Source of the DNA: Acanthopleura granulata
Lineage: Eukaryota > Mollusca > Polyplacophora > Chitonida > Chitonidae
NCBI GenBank assembly: GCA_016165875.1
Contig: JABBOT010000001.1
Location: 44,940,847-45,004,846, forward strand
DNA length: 64,000 nt
Direction: 5' to 3'
In this document: positions 44,156 to 56,149 of the stretch, piece by piece
How the letters are laid out: each line of letters opens with the position of its first letter
How positions within the stretch are numbered: the stretch's first letter is position 1
Position numbers and translations under genes: made by a program
Notes under the pieces: generated by a model
Told to the model about the DNA's origin: nothing
Databases searched by the model: none
Seen by the model: only the letters and a program-made list of their open reading frames with translations

Positions 44156-47100
44156 TTATATTTTATGATACAGGCCAATGGCCTTCAAATATTTTATGAC
44201 AGCGTCGCCAGCGATGCTGTCAAACAAATCATATATGGGGTTTACTGTGTAGAATCTTTGCCGAACATGGGCAAAGTCTACACAGTCAACCAGGATATTT
44301 TTGATGCCGTATTCAGCACCACATCCAACACACTCGGGAGCACTGCTCCCCTCCAGGATAAAATTGTGTGTTAGACGAGAAAGCCCAACACGGCATCTTG
44401 TTAAAACTACTTGGTCTCTACGAGACATACCCAGTGTATAAGAATTATGGCCAATGACAGGGTGAATAGCGTGCACTTTATTAAGCACCTGCAAGCACCA
44501 TTCATCCTGCCAAAGGCGACGAATATATTTAAGAATGTTGGATCGAAAGTCAGTATACGGGATTTTGACTTTTGATATGGATTTATTTAGGGCAGCCTTT
44601 GCCTCCGTGTCCACAACTGTGTTTCCATGGATACCAATATGACTTGGTATCCAACAAAATATAATATCTTTACCTCTTTTAATCAATTTTCTATATAAGG
44701 CCAAACTTTCAAAAATGAGCGGTTTTTTAAATTTATTATTCTGTATTGCCAAAATGCAGGAAAGCGAGTCACTGCCTATCATTGCCCTCTGGGGACGCCC
44801 AGAGGAAACATATGATAAGGCCAGGAGTATAGCCCGGGCTTCTGCAGAAAAGATAGAACATGAAGATGGAAGACAAAGAGAAGAGACCCGCTGTTCCAAG
44901 ACAGCCGCAGCCGCAACCTTGTCCCCATCCTTCGACCCGTCAGTGTATATAAATTTATAATTTGGATAATTAGCCTTAATTTCAGCAAAAGCTTGCTGAA
45001 ATATAAGAGGATTTGTATTAGATTTATTATGTCGACGTAGATCAAATATTAGTTTAGGTTGGGGAAGAAGCCAGGGAAGAGACTCCGGAAAAGATACAGG
45101 AGCTATTTCCTCTACCTTGATGTTAGATTCCACAACATGGTCCCGTATACGAAGACCAAACGGAGGGGATCTTGTTAGGACATTTATTATATTTGTCTAC
45201 ATATGATGGATGGAAAACACAGTCGTAGGCAGGGTTTGTTGGTTGAGCTTTAAGCTTTGTTGCATATTGAATGCTCAGTTTAATACGTCGGTTATGTAAA
45301 GAAGGCTCATTGGCTTTCACTTATAAACTCTCTACTGGTGAGGTTCTAAAGGCACCAAGGCTGAGCCTCAGACCTTGGTGATGGATCGGATCCAACATTT
45401 TAAGATATGATTTCCTAGCGGAACCATAAATGATGGACCCATAGTCCAATTTAGACCTCACCACAGAACGATATAGATTGAGTAAAACAGATCGGTTAGC
45501 ACCCCAATCGGTGCTAGACACGACCTTAATTATATCGAGAGCCTTTGTACATTTAGTTTTAAGCGTTTTTATGTGAGGTATAAAAGACAGTTTACTATCG
45601 AATATAACCCCTAAAAATTTATTTTCCCCAACAATTTTTACTGGTTCATCACAAAATTTAAGCTCAGGATCTAGATGAAGTTTGCGTTTATTACAGAAAT
45701 GCATATCGACGGTCTTAGACGTAGAAAATCTATAACCATTGGCAACTGCCCATTTCTCGATTTTTATTCAGGCAAAGCTGCAGTTGCCGCTCGATGTTAT
45801 TCATATTTTTCGCACGGTAGAATATCAGGAAATCATCTGCATATAAAGAACCCTCAGTACCAGATGTTAGTGTTTTAGCCAAGCTGTTAATTTTTATGTT
45901 GAATAGTGGTGGTGAAAGGATACTCCCCTGGGGCACACCCATCTCTTGCTCATAAAAGTCAGAAAAAGTGGACCCCACCCTTACCTTAAACTGACGATCA
46001 GATAAAAATTTTGACATAAATATTGGTAATCGGCCTTTTAGGCCCATATCCGCGAGGTCTTTAGAATACCATATTTCCATGTGGTGTCGTAGGCCTTTTC
46101 AAGGTAAAAAAACATTGACACCACATGTTCATTATTAATAAAACCATCGCGAATAAAATTTCCAAATCGAACAAGGTGATCCACAGTGGGTCTACCTTGA
46201 CGAAAACCACATTGGATATTAGATAGTAACTTGTTGGTTTCAAGAAACCAAACAAGTCTATCATTTATGATCCGTTCCATAGTCTTTCGGATGCAACTGG
46301 TAAGAGCTATGGGAGGGTAATTATTTCGATCAGTATGATCCTTACCCGGTTTGGGAACCGGGATAATACATGCCTCCCTCCATGAGGGTGGAAAATTACC
46401 AGTTATCCAAATACCATTCAGCAAGTCCAAGAGAGTCTCAAGTGGTTCAGGTGGTAAATGGTTCAGAAACTTACGTTATCACGACCACATGCAGTATCAT
46501 GTGCCTTTCTCAACGTAGTTTTTAGTTCATCGATATTAAAAGGACGATTATACTCTTCTTAGTTATTAGAAGAAAAGGGCAATTTAATTGTCTCCTTCTG
46601 GTTTTTGACATGCTGAAAATCTGAAGTATAATTCTCATCAGAAGATTTTTTAGAAATTGTCTCAGCTAATTTATTAGCTATATCGGATGGAGAAGTTAGT
46701 ATATTATCTCCATCTTTTAGGTGCTGGACTTTTGCTTTATTATCTTTGCCCTTACGTGTCTGAACCATATTCCAGACCTTACGCATGGGTGTTTTCGACG
46801 TAATGCCTGAAACGAAGTTCCGCCAACAAGATCGTCTCTTGGACTTAAGTGATCGACGAGCTTTAGCTGCAAGAATACGAACCTGGTTTAAACTTTTATC
46901 AGTAGGACAATGATTGAATATACGTTCAGCTTTTTTGCGGTCCTTAATGGCTTTACGACAATCATTGTCGTACCAGGGTTTACCTTTGGGTTTTGGTCTT
47001 AGGGATAGTTCTGTCTGCAGCTCGTAATATAAGCTCATTCAATTTTAGTATCGGATCATCTGCTGCATTGAGAGTCATATCAGAGAGTGATATCAGCCTC

Positions 47101-47855
47101 ACAGAACATCTCAAATGCCATCCAATCTGCTTTATCGAACTTCCACCTAGCTACACGTTCTAAAGAATTAGAAGTGAGATGCTCCAGGTTAATAGGAAAA
47201 TGGTCACTACCACAAAGATCCTCATGCACTCTCCAAGAAAAATCCGGGAGAAGTGATGGATCGGTGATAGTGAAATCGATAGCAGAATAAATGTCATTAC
47301 CCGGATGTAAATGAGTATTAGAACCATCATTGAAATAACACAGTTCCTCCTTGGTTAAAAAAATCTTCTACTACCTTGCCCTTATTATTTATGTTGTTAC
47401 TTCCCCATAAGGGGTTATGGGAATTAAAATCTCCCATAATTATGAACGGTGTAGGTAATTGTTCTTTCAAATTATGCAACTGGAAAGCTGACAAAGAAGT
47501 GTTCGGAGGAATATAAACCGAACACAATGTGATTGACTCAGGAACGATGAAACAGGAACGGCCACAGCCTGAAGCTCTGTATCCAGAGCAACAGGACTGT
47601 GGATAATATTGTTATTTATGAAGATAGAGGAGCCGCCTGCAGCTCGTTCTTCTTTGTATAAAATGTACTATAGAGTGAATAATTTTTGAGAGTTATTTTA
47701 TCTTCATCAGATGTCTTCCGGTGAGTTTCCTTAAGACAAAGGGCAATAGGATTTAATGATTGGACCAGCTGTGCTGTTTCAATAAAATTAACCTTAAGAC
47801 CTCGACAATTCCATTGTATAATTTTGTCGTATGTAGAAATTACGGAGGGAGGCGT
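44156..47855 (-). pseudogene. LINE ORF2: endonuclease - reverse transcriptase - RNase H
   Basis: Domains in order on the minus strand: APE-type endonuclease with FIIMGDFNSHNPLWGS (about 47430); a linker; reverse transcriptase with RIINDRLVWFLE, QCGFRQGR (46038-46430), MGVPQGSILSP and the catalytic YADDFLIFY (45730-46080); the thumb region KFLGVIFDSKLSFIPHI (45321-45704); RNase H with IYTDGS, SAEARAILLAL, IGSDS and HIGIHGN (44156-45133). Each piece is in a different frame, so at least five indels or stops separate them. The polyprotein copies RNA into DNA at the nicked target. This copy cannot make a full product. Confidence 0.88.
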
Positions 47856-49163
47856 GTAAGAGATTTGTCTTTATGTTTGCACCGAGGACGACCCTTCCTT
47901 GGGGATCGGCTGGAAAATCTCCCTGGTGCGGGTGATGTATCCATCACATCCGCGTCTGATGTTGAAGGGACAACGTCCTCCAACGATCCAAACCTGTTAA
48001 ATGTTTGAACAGGGTCTCCAATGGCCTAAGAGAGACGTTCTGTTGGGCCACTGGTTTACTGGTTTTAATATTACTTTGAAGTTTGTTTTTGCCGTTATCA
48101 ATTTCAGAGGGCTGAGGTTCAGATATACCGTTTTTTCTGCATTCTTTACTGGTTTTATTTCTTGTACTGAGGTGGTCTGGGTTGAACAAGAGTTCCGGAC
48201 AGGTTGAGCCGAAGGTTCAAAAGAGATCGAACTAGGTTTGTCGTTTCCAATGGGCCAAGTCAAGGAAGTTTGAATTGCGACATATGTTGCAGCTCGCTTG
48301 ATCACATTGGGAAACGAAGTCTGCGGTGGCGTACTCGAAAGTGAGACCATTTTGCGAGCCTCCTGATAGGAAATGTTTTTAGTTTTTAAAGTGATTATTT
48401 GCTTTTCTTTAATGAAAAGAGGACAGTCTCTAGAGGAGGCCATGTGATCTCCGCCGCAATTGCAGCACTTAACTGTGCTGCTGCAGTCAAAGCCATCATG
48501 ACCTTTACTGCCACATCGGAAATAAACCAGTTTATTTTTACATTGGCCTTTGCCGTGACCAAATTTTTTAGGTATGCATAAATGCACATTAACCCTATAC
48601 GGGCCAATGTAGATATATGATGGTAGAGAGGTGGTATTAAAGGTTATCGGATATGTGTTTAATTTGAGGATGTTGCCAGCTCTTTTTGTTGTGAAACGCT
48701 TCACTCTGACAACACCCTGTGGTTTTAATTCTGCACAGATTTCTTCTTCTGATAGGTCGAAGATATCCCCATTCCTGCCACGTATCATTCCCTGACAGCT
48801 GTTCAGGGTGTTATGAGGGGATGTAAAAACAGATATGTCTGAAATTTTACTCAATGATAATAAATTTTTGGATTGTTATTTCCGGAAACATTCGATGAGA
48901 ATGTCTCCAGATCGTAGTTTTTAAACATTTTTTAAAGTACTTACTGCACCTCGTGGCGCCCTTTTTAAAAGAAAAAGATGGATTTTAGAGGCCGGTTTTT
49001 GTTCACTCTTTGTTGAGAGAACAATAAAAGCCGGCCAACTTTCCTGTCCATTGTCAGGAGGCTCTGACAAAACCTCCAGCTTCCTCTTTTTATAAGCCCC
49101 TGAAATTGGCTGAGAGGACAATCGAATGTTAGAGGCATTTTGTAAAAGGTTTATGGAAGTCAT
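47840..49163 (-). pseudogene. LINE ORF1 with CCHC zinc knuckles
   Basis: The start is placed at MTSINLL (49163). An early frame carries KKRKLEVLSEPP and WPAFIVLS, then shifts near 48925. The main frame (47997-48854) has an RNA-recognition-like region (GVVRVKRFT) and two zinc knuckles, YFRCGSKGHDGFDC and CCNCGGDHMASSRDC. The end, another shift later, is basic (SPRKGRPRCKHK). ORF1 proteins coat LINE RNA. It directly precedes ORF2. Confidence 0.82.
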
Positions 49164-49695
49164 AATAAATAAGTTGAAATTCACCCCACGTGTTCCCCAC
49201 CCACCACGGAGTGCCAACAAGGGCGATGACTGAACCTGGGGATACCCAGCAGGAAAGGCACCAAGGGTTCCTCATGGGGTATACTCAAATAGATGGCCTT
49301 AATATGCACACCCCATTCCCAACCCGAGCTCCTCCATCATCCACCCAATGAGGTTTCACATCACACACGGACTACTTGATTGACCCTACAGCCACCGTCT
49401 CAAACGTAATCACACGATGGGAATTTAAGAAAAGTCAGTTGTTCTCTAAAGAGTGTTTATATAGAGAAGTTTTGAAACAACGCAGAGGCAGGCGTGACCA
49501 GAGGATTGATCGGAGGGGGCCATCTGACCGCCCGTCTTTGGAGAAGTAAGGGCCGAAGTGGAGTGTTGGGTGTGAGGATCTCGCAAGATCAACCCGCCCT
49601 CAGGCACCAGGATCCCGTCCTCCCCTACACGGGTCGCAACCCACGGCAAACAGGTTGCCCCTTTTAGTCGCCTTGTACGAGTACCCGTTACCACA
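49164..49695 (-). other. LINE 5' UTR
   Basis: GC-rich sequence upstream of ORF1, including GGTGCCTGAGGGCGGGTTGA and AAGGGGCAACCTGTTTGCCG on the minus strand. No long frame. It probably contains the internal LINE promoter. Confidence 0.5.
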
Positions 49696-49919
49696 GCATG
49701 TCACGATGAGGAACTTCAGAGCTATCCTACAATATACTGGTGGAAAAGTTTGGCTTGAACGAACTGAGCAGTATACACAATCGGGGTTCTGGCGCACTTC
49801 CCCGCCCCCCTGGGGTTCCCCGACCCAAGCTCAACCCAAGTTCAAGCCATATGGTGTCTACCTACATAAACTTTTGTCAGTTATTTATATAGGCGAACGG
49901 GCGTTTGCTTACGTGGATT

Positions 49920-50192
49920 TTTATTTATTTATTTATTTGATTCGTGTTTTACGCCGTGCTCAAGAATATTTCAGTTATACGACGCCGGCTAGTATTGTGT
50001 TTGGAGGAAACCGGGCAGAGCCCGGGGGAAACCCATGACCTCCCGCAGGTTGTTGTCAGACCTTCCCACTTACGGCCAGAAAGGAAGCCAGCATGAGCTG
50101 GGCTTGAACTCACAGCGACCGCGTTGGTTTGAGGCTTCGGGTCATTGTGCTGCGATAGCGCACTAACCGACTGAGCCACGGATGTCCACTGT
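49920..50192 (-). mobile_element. near full-length SINE with target-site duplication
   Basis: (ATTT)n, TGATTCGTGTTTTACGCCG, body, and tRNA-like head CATCCGTGGCTCAGTCGGTT on the minus strand. It is flanked by GTGGATTTTT at 49913-49922 and 50193-50202, a 10-bp target duplication. Confidence 0.9.
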
Positions 50193-50195
50193 GTG

Positions 50196-50438
50196 GATTT
50201 TTGCCAAGTATCCATGTTCACATTCAGAGATAATTGCATTATGAAAGCGAAGCTAGCGAGACCCCCTCGCGGGAGACGCCTGATATTGACAAAGGGAAAT
50301 AAATAAAGGTTATCAAGTATACAACTAGCTGAAACGCCTATAGTGAACAGAGCTCCTGTATGGGCCATATAGTTAGACTGTTTAGATAGCTTGTGTGACC
50401 GTTTAACACAGTTCACAGCCAGGACCGAACCTCTATAT
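50196..50438. other. left flank of block B
   Basis: No gene. A terminal inverted repeat of the element is expected near here, but I found no matching partner around 62.1-62.5 kb by eye. Confidence 0.4.
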
Positions 50439-50556
50439 AGAGAAATACAATCTTAAGAGATAAGAGACCAGCAGCCTTATATTTATCTAACTAGATAAAT
50501 AAAAGTTTACAGTGAGTTATATCCTGAATCTCTAATTAGAGAAATACAATCTTAAG
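50439..50556. promoter_or_regulatory. repeated motif AGAGAAATACAATCTTAAG upstream of block B polymerase
   Basis: The 19-mer occurs at 50439-50457 and 50538-50556, each preceded by a CTCTAWWTAG half-palindrome. A one-base variant (ATAATC) recurs at 50863-50881, upstream of an in-frame ATG at 50898. The repeated spacing before possible start codons suggests a promoter or terminal-repeat motif. Confidence 0.45.
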
Positions 50557-51002
50557 GTATAAAGACCACAGTGGATCGAAAGAAGTGCACATGGTTCATG
50601 CGCTGGGTGACGACATCCTGTGAGAGGGATGTGCAGAGGTTTGCACGTGTTACCGGAGAGTATTGTGCGCAGCGTAATTACCAGATGACACAAGGAGCAA
50701 AGGCATATACCCCATACACCGTTTGCGAAGCAGAATGCCCTAACGAGTATGGCGTGTGTAATGGCTGTGGCGCTGCACTCGCTTGCTTACAGAACTGGCG
50801 CGAAAAGCAGCGTACTTTCAGAGCAGAATTTGCAGAACGACCAGCGATTGATATTACCATTCAGAGAAATATAATCTTAAGGAATAAGGTGTGTAGTATG
50901 AGCGTATACATAGACCAGCTACTAGACAATGCTTTCCCTCACATCCTGAAGCCTGTTGAAAAGTGGACGCAGAGAGGGTCAGGGTTGGGTTGTCGATCGA
51001 GT

Positions 51003-51279
51003 GTATTTATTCATTTATTTATTTATTTGATTGGTGTTTTACGCCGTACTCAAGAATATTTCACTTATACGACGGCGGCCAGCATTATGGTGGGAGGAAA
51101 CCGGGCAGAGCCCGGGGGAAACCCACGACCATCCGCAGGTTGCTGGCAGACTTTCTCACGTACACCCGGAGGGGAAGCCAGCATGAGCTGGTCTTGACGT
51201 CACAGCGACCGCATGGGTGGAAGGCTTCGTGTTATTGTGCTGCGATAGAGCGCTAACCGAGTGAGCCACAGAGGCCCCC
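51003..51279 (-). mobile_element. young SINE inserted in the polymerase gene, perfect target duplication
   Basis: Full-length: (ATTT)n tail, TGATTGGTGTTTTACGCCGT, GGAAACCGGGCAGAGCCCGG, and tRNA-like head CCTCTGTGGCTCACTCGGTT on the minus strand. It is flanked by identical TCGATCGAGT at 50993-51002 and 51280-51289. Removing it rejoins the polymerase reading frame, so it landed in an existing gene. Confidence 0.95.
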
Positions 51280-52892
51280 TCGATCGAGTCAAAGCGCTAT
51301 GGCTGCACATCGCTCGATACCAGTCACTGAGAGGTGGATCTTGCACCCGCTTCAAGCGGCTGTGAGGAATATGTAGGCAGTTGTGAATGTAAAGAACAGG
51401 GATGACCACTGCCTTCGATGGGCACTCCGGTCAGTTCTGTTTCCTGCAGCCAAAGATCCAAAGAGGCCTGGTAAGTACCACACCAAGGATGGTGAGGACT
51501 TTAAAGGAATCGAAAGCCCAACTCCCGTCTTCCAGATCCCGAAGCTTTAAAAACAAAATAACCTAGCCATCAACTTATTGGGCTGGGACAAAGGAGTTAT
51601 TGTCCACAGCCTAAGTAAGTAGCCGACTGGCACGCCTCTCATCAACGTACTGTTGATTGAGAAGGCCGGTAAATTCCACTACACCTCTACACCACCACAT
51701 AAGACCTCAACCGGGAGTGGATGCACTTCTGCGAGCGTTGCATCCGTGGATATTCTAGGCAAGAATTGCTGGAAGCCCACAAACCGGAGTGTCGTGTGAT
51801 GCCGAAGGAGGGCAAAAACGAGCTCACATTCCAGAACCCAGCACAAGCAGCTCCCAACCCCTGACATCACCTATGCCGACTTGAAGGCTCTCACCACCAA
51901 CATCAAGTTCGCCGGGCTGAACCCAACAAAAAACAACACCGGGAAAACACAGGAACATGAGGCTTGCAGCTGCTGCTTCATCGTGGTGCGATGTGATGGG
52001 CAGACAGAGCTGCCAATTGAGTACTTTGGCCTCAATGCAGCTGAGCATTTCCTCGGACGGCTGCAGGAAGATTAGCGCAATATCAAGATGGTGGTAGCTA
52101 ACCCAAAAGCCATAGCAATGACCCGTGAGGACTGGCGGGGCTACAAGACTGCAACCACCTGCCATGTATGTGGAAAGCCGCTAGTAGTTGATAGCCAACG
52201 GGATTCTGTCTGCGACCACTGTCACATCACCGGAAAATGCCGGGGTGCTGCACACAACGGCTGCAAACTGAAACTGCGGCTAAGCCCCAAAACCACCACC
52301 ATCCCAGTCGTCTACCACAACCTGCGGGGCTGTGACTCACCTGCTGATGCAGGCGATCTCAAGGGTGAAGGGTCGTATATCCTGTATCCCCAACAACACC
52401 GAGAAATGCATCTCTATCTCCCTTGGGCAGCTCCGCTTCATTGACAGCGCCCAGTTCTTGCTGGCATCTCTCGACAAGCTGGTAGCAGCCAACCAATCCA
52501 AGGCGTTCTAGATCTCTTCGCGGTATGAAGCAAGCCAGCAGTGGTCATGCGCAAGGGTGTTTACCCATATGAGTACATGGATTCCTGGCAACGCTTTGAT
52601 GAGCCTCAGCTCCCTGCAAAGGAGGCCTTCCACAGGAGACTTTCGGACACACACATCAGCGGTGAGGATTATGGCCATGCGCAAAAGGTCTGGAAGGCCT
52701 TCGAGTGCACAACCCCGAGGAACCACCACGACCTCTACAACCGCACGGATGTCCCACTACTGCCAGATGTCTTCGAGATGTTCCGGAATATCTCCTTTCG
52801 GCAGTATGGCCTAGACCCTGCGCATTATTACACCCGCCCTGATTTTCCTGGGACGGTCTCCTCAAGAAAACAAGCATAGAGGTTGAACTGCT

Positions 52893-52984
52893 GAACCGTC
52901 TGAAACCCCAACAGTCCCGTCTATGTGGGGATGAGCATCCTCGACCTCTCGAAGAACTTGATGAACGACTTCCATTACAACCAG
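52893..52984. repeat. 92-bp duplicated polymerase segment, copy 1
   Basis: Identical over 92 bases to 53757-53848. Copy 2 is in the expected place, encoding the GMSILDLSKNLM stretch before motif C. Copy 1 lies in the wrong place, where the protein should run from EVELL into the GMRG region. Confidence 0.93.
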
Positions 52985-53756
52985 CACCTCGTCATCGGGT
53001 AGGGAATGAGAGGGGTATCTCAATGATCTCAAAGCGTCACGCCCGGGTTAACAACCCAAGGGTGGAAGGCTATGAACAAAGGAAGCCCAATAGCCAAACA
53101 CATCCTATACCTGGATGCAAACAACCTTTATGGTTGGGCAATGAGTCAGCTTCTACTGACATGTGGCTTCTGGATGATGGAAAACTGCGATCAACTCGCA
53201 GAACATCAGGCGTTCAACCCAGAGGGTTGTATCGTGGAAGCGGATCTGGAGTACCCAGAAGAGCTGCATAAGGTGCACAACTCTTACTCACTAGCTTCGG
53301 AGTGCAAGGTGGTTCTCAAAAAGTGCAAGTCGGAGTACCAGCACAATCTGCTTGGCGTTCGGGTGGCGCCTACTGAGATTGAGAAGCTGGTCCCTAACCT
53401 CCGCGATAAGGAACGCTATGTGCTCCACTACCGCAACTTACAATTTTATCTGTCTCTAGGTATGCGTCTAAGAAGGATCTTTCCTGGTGTCTGCTTTTGA
53501 CAAATCCCCTGGATGGAGCCCTACATCCGAATGAATAAAGAGGTCCGGAAAAAGGCGACAAGTGATTTCAGGAAGGACCTCTACATGCTCATGAACAACT
53601 GTGTCTTGGAAAGACCATGTAAAATCTCGGCAAGCGAGTAGATGTCGAAATGGTGCGAGGAAGCGAAGATGACAATCTCAGGCAGCTTATCGCCTGCCCA
53701 TCCTTCGACAGAGCCAACATCTTCGACAATGACCTGAGAGCGATTCAGGTTCACAA

Positions 53757-53848
53757 GAACCGTCTGAAACCCCAACAGTCCCGTCTATGTGGGGATGAGC
53801 ATCCTCGACCTCTCGAAGAACTTGATGAACGACTTCCATTACAACCAG
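53757..53848. repeat. 92-bp duplicated polymerase segment, copy 2 (native site)
   Basis: Source copy of the internal duplication at 52893-52984; 100 percent identical by direct reading. Confidence 0.93.
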
Positions 53849-54364
53849 ATGAAGGCTCTGTACGGAGATAACTGACAGAACCTCTACACGGACACGGACA
53901 ATCTACTCGAGATCGAGACCGAGGACGTATACGAGGATATCGCCAAGCATGCACACGTCTGTGATACGTCGGACTACCCAGTAGATCACCCACTCCATTC
54001 TACGGCGAACGAAAAGGTCTTGGGCAAGACAAAGGATGAATGTACTGGGCTGCCGATCGCCGAGTAGGTTGGCCTGCGTCTTAAGATGTATAGGATCCTT
54101 GAGACCAGCGGTCACAACATCAAAAAGGCCAAAGGTGTGAAAAAACAATGTTGTGAAGAAGCATATCAGACATGAGCAGTACTGAGAGGCTCTCTTCGAA
54201 GAGCATGAATGACTTGCGGTCAGAGCGACATCGCATCTACGGGCAGCAGTTGAACAAGGTATAGCTCTCACCCTTCGACTTCAAGCGCTGCGTAGCGGAA
54301 AATGGTCTTGACGCTGGCCTATGGACACACAGATGTCCCTCCAGCGGGCTGAACTCCTGAAGGC

Positions 54365-55644
54365 GGTGTAGGACCCTATAATTCGGAAGTTGAATGTCAG
54401 GTGGCACCACGAGAAGTTCCTCGCGGAAAACCCCCCGCTGCAGGTCATCTGAGGGTACGTGAGGTTGATCGGGTTTATTTACCAAGCGCCCGAGTCGGTA
54501 CACATTCAGGACCACACTGGATCAGTCGCTCGACCGCGACCACCCTCCATCTCGCCGGGCTGGTACAGATGGGGAATGCCAACCCCAGAAGGGAGTTTCT
54601 TCTCATGAAGACCAACAGCACGGCCTGGGACAGTGGAGGAGGGTTTTTGTGTCATGGTTTTTGCCTTTATAGCCTCAGGAGGCTTCTTTCCGTTGAGTCG
54701 GGTAACTTCTCCGTTCAAAGCCGCCACGATTGCGAGTAACCGCTTCACCCACTCAGAAGAACGCCGAGAAGGCAAGCGCATGTCTTGGGCGTATTGGTGC
54801 GCGAATAGTCGCTCGCCCAAGGTCCGGTTCAACCGCTTCACGACGCCTTGGTCCCGATGGATGTCCACTCGTCCGCGCCTGACCGTCACACTGTGTCTTG
54901 CCAGAAGCTGGTTCACTGCGCCCATGAGCTTACGCCCAGTGTCGATCTGCAACAGTTTAGTCCACCTCAGAGGCCCCTGCCTATAGATACGGACCAGAGA
55001 ATCAGCAACATGTTTAGACTCTTTGTGTCCAAAGGCTCAGCTTGTTTGAATCGGCTGGCAACATCGATTGAGGGCACACTTGTAGGTGCTGTTGCCCAGT
55101 TTGTTTTTGACAGTGCCAAAGGGAAGAAAGAGAAAGTCAGCTTTATGGAGCTCGTTTGGCACGTCAACATTAAACTTTGGCCCTGGAATATCCCGTGGGG
55201 CTGGTAGAAAAATCTTCAACCAATCGCGAAGTGTACCTTCAGAGACCTTCCCAGCAGCATCTAGTCCTTTTTATGGCAGTGCCTTTCCTGTAGCCCTTGG
55301 GGGTGTAGTATATCTTGGATAGACGAATAGACAACTGGTCGGCCGTGGTAGCAAGGTACTCCAACAGCCTGATAAGTCTCCAACACGCGGCATGCACAGG
55401 CTCAGGCAGTTGCCCGATCGTCGCCCTGAGGTTGGTGGGGATATCCAGTACCTTTGCTGCGAAGCGCAATGCGGTGTTTTCGTCCTGCCGCCAGAGAACG
55501 GGCGACTTTTGTGCGCTGTGAATTAACATAGGCTATTGGACCAGGAATTTTGTTGAGGCGGGCACAGTGGTCAACCTCTAGCAGCGCGTAGTATAGCTCT
55601 TCGGGCAAACCCATTATCACGCAATATCCAAGCGATACATACAA
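54365..55644 (-). pseudogene. Polinton-type retroviral-like integrase, decayed, block B
   Basis: Inserts the element DNA into the host genome. N-terminal part (55239-55644): GLPEELYYALLEVD, QLPEPVHAACWRLIRLLEYL and SKIYYTPKGYRKGT, then a helix-turn-helix-like stretch. The core: GPKFNVDVPNELHKADFLFL (first catalytic Asp region, about 55170), FGHKESKHVADSL, RWTKLLQIDTGRKLMGAVNQ (second Asp), RGRVDIHRDQGVVKRLNRTL, where the third acidic residue of the DDE triad is expected in the VxxxN helix but Lys is seen. The C-terminus (54515-54365) has VYRLGRLVNKPDQP, a chromodomain-like tail. At least four frame breaks. It converges with the polymerase and heads the minus-strand gene cluster. Confidence 0.9.
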
Positions 55645-55739
55645 ATAGTGTGGAAAAGTAACACGACCCTCACTACTCCTGTCGTATCTGCCATTGCGGG
55701 GAGGAGGTCTTACGAGAGTCCACCACAGTCTTTTCGGAT

Positions 55740-56147
55740 TTACTTGGCGAGTTTATACGCGACCAGCCCAGTTACACCCATCCCGAGGATGGGATGAAGG
55801 CGATCTCGCGTTCTTTTTGACCCTCCAATGATCCATAAAAATGGCTCGGGAGAGGTTCGGGCCCTGTGGGATTAATAGTTTTCTCCGTGACCTAAACGTA
55901 CTGGCGCATCGCCGCGCCGACACCGCGAAATGTGCGAACTTCCTGCCTCTGTCGACATAATTCGTCACTAATCCAGTCCAGACGCTGTGCTCCTTTTTGA
56001 GACCACGGCGCCAGCGCCTGTTCTATCCTGGTGGCTACGCTCCGCATCAACCCCCGAGCTTCGAAGAACTCAGAATAGAAAGTTACTGGCTGACAAAGCA
56101 AGTGCATTTACGAGAGTGCCCCCAACAATCATCGCGATCGAGGCCAT
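55740..56147 (-). pseudogene. small coiled-coil protein with N- and C-terminal hydrophobic segments, block B
   Basis: The ATG at 56147 gives a hydrophobic start (IAMIVGGTLVNALALSASNF) ending in a stop after 25 codons. After a shift the protein continues with a charged helix containing QRLDWISDELCRQ, EVRTFRGVGAAMRQY, then GLVAYKLAK at the stop (55740). It lies between the integrase and the small membrane protein whose stop is at 56150. In block A the counterpart would be left of the window. Function unknown; layout suggests a membrane-tethered coiled coil. Confidence 0.6.
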
Positions 56148-56149
56148 TT

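Larger units (their letters stand above)
43917..49695 (-). mobile_element. LINE of the I/Jockey superfamily with RNase H, nearly full length, frameshifted
   Basis: A ~5.8-kb element on the minus strand. Its 3' end is at the left: a tail of (GAAT)n at 43917-43935 after a conserved GTGGCATTAAGCCATAATCA-type 3' UTR. ORF2 (about 47855-44156) carries endonuclease, reverse transcriptase and RNase H. ORF1 (about 49163-47840) has zinc knuckles. The 5' UTR extends to about 49695. Coding order and the RNase H domain fit the I/Nimb group. Several frameshifts and stops make it inactive, but all domains are recognisable. No convincing target duplication was found. Confidence 0.85.
50571..54345 (+). pseudogene. 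protein-primed family B DNA polymerase (pPolB), decayed, block B
   Basis: The replicative polymerase of Polinton-like elements, broken by many stops and shifts. In order: an N-terminal region with YIDQLLDNAFPHILKPVEKW interrupted by a SINE (51003-51279); NVKNRDDHCLRWAL and KQNNLAINLLGWDKG (51390-51600); a Cys/His finger (HFCERC); exonuclease motif seen as YADLKAL (51866), with Lys where Glu is usual; the CHVCGK...CDHCHITGK...AAHNGC finger (52160-52265); NHHDLYNRTDVPLLPDVFE (52722-52778); motif A region LDANNLYGWAMSQ (53110-53150); LRDKERYVLHYRNLQFYLSL (53400); motif C as YTDTDN (53886). A 92-bp segment is duplicated inside. The C-terminus converges with the integrase gene near 54350. Confidence 0.9.

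Noticed and set aside
44715..44960. + strand frame within the LINE
   Set aside because: Antisense shadow of the RNase H domain on the minus strand.
50571..50897. separate Cys-rich zinc-finger gene before the polymerase
   Set aside because: The frame runs on in phase into recognisable polymerase N-terminal sequence once the SINE is disregarded, so a separate gene is not needed, though an independent small gene up to 50897 cannot be excluded.
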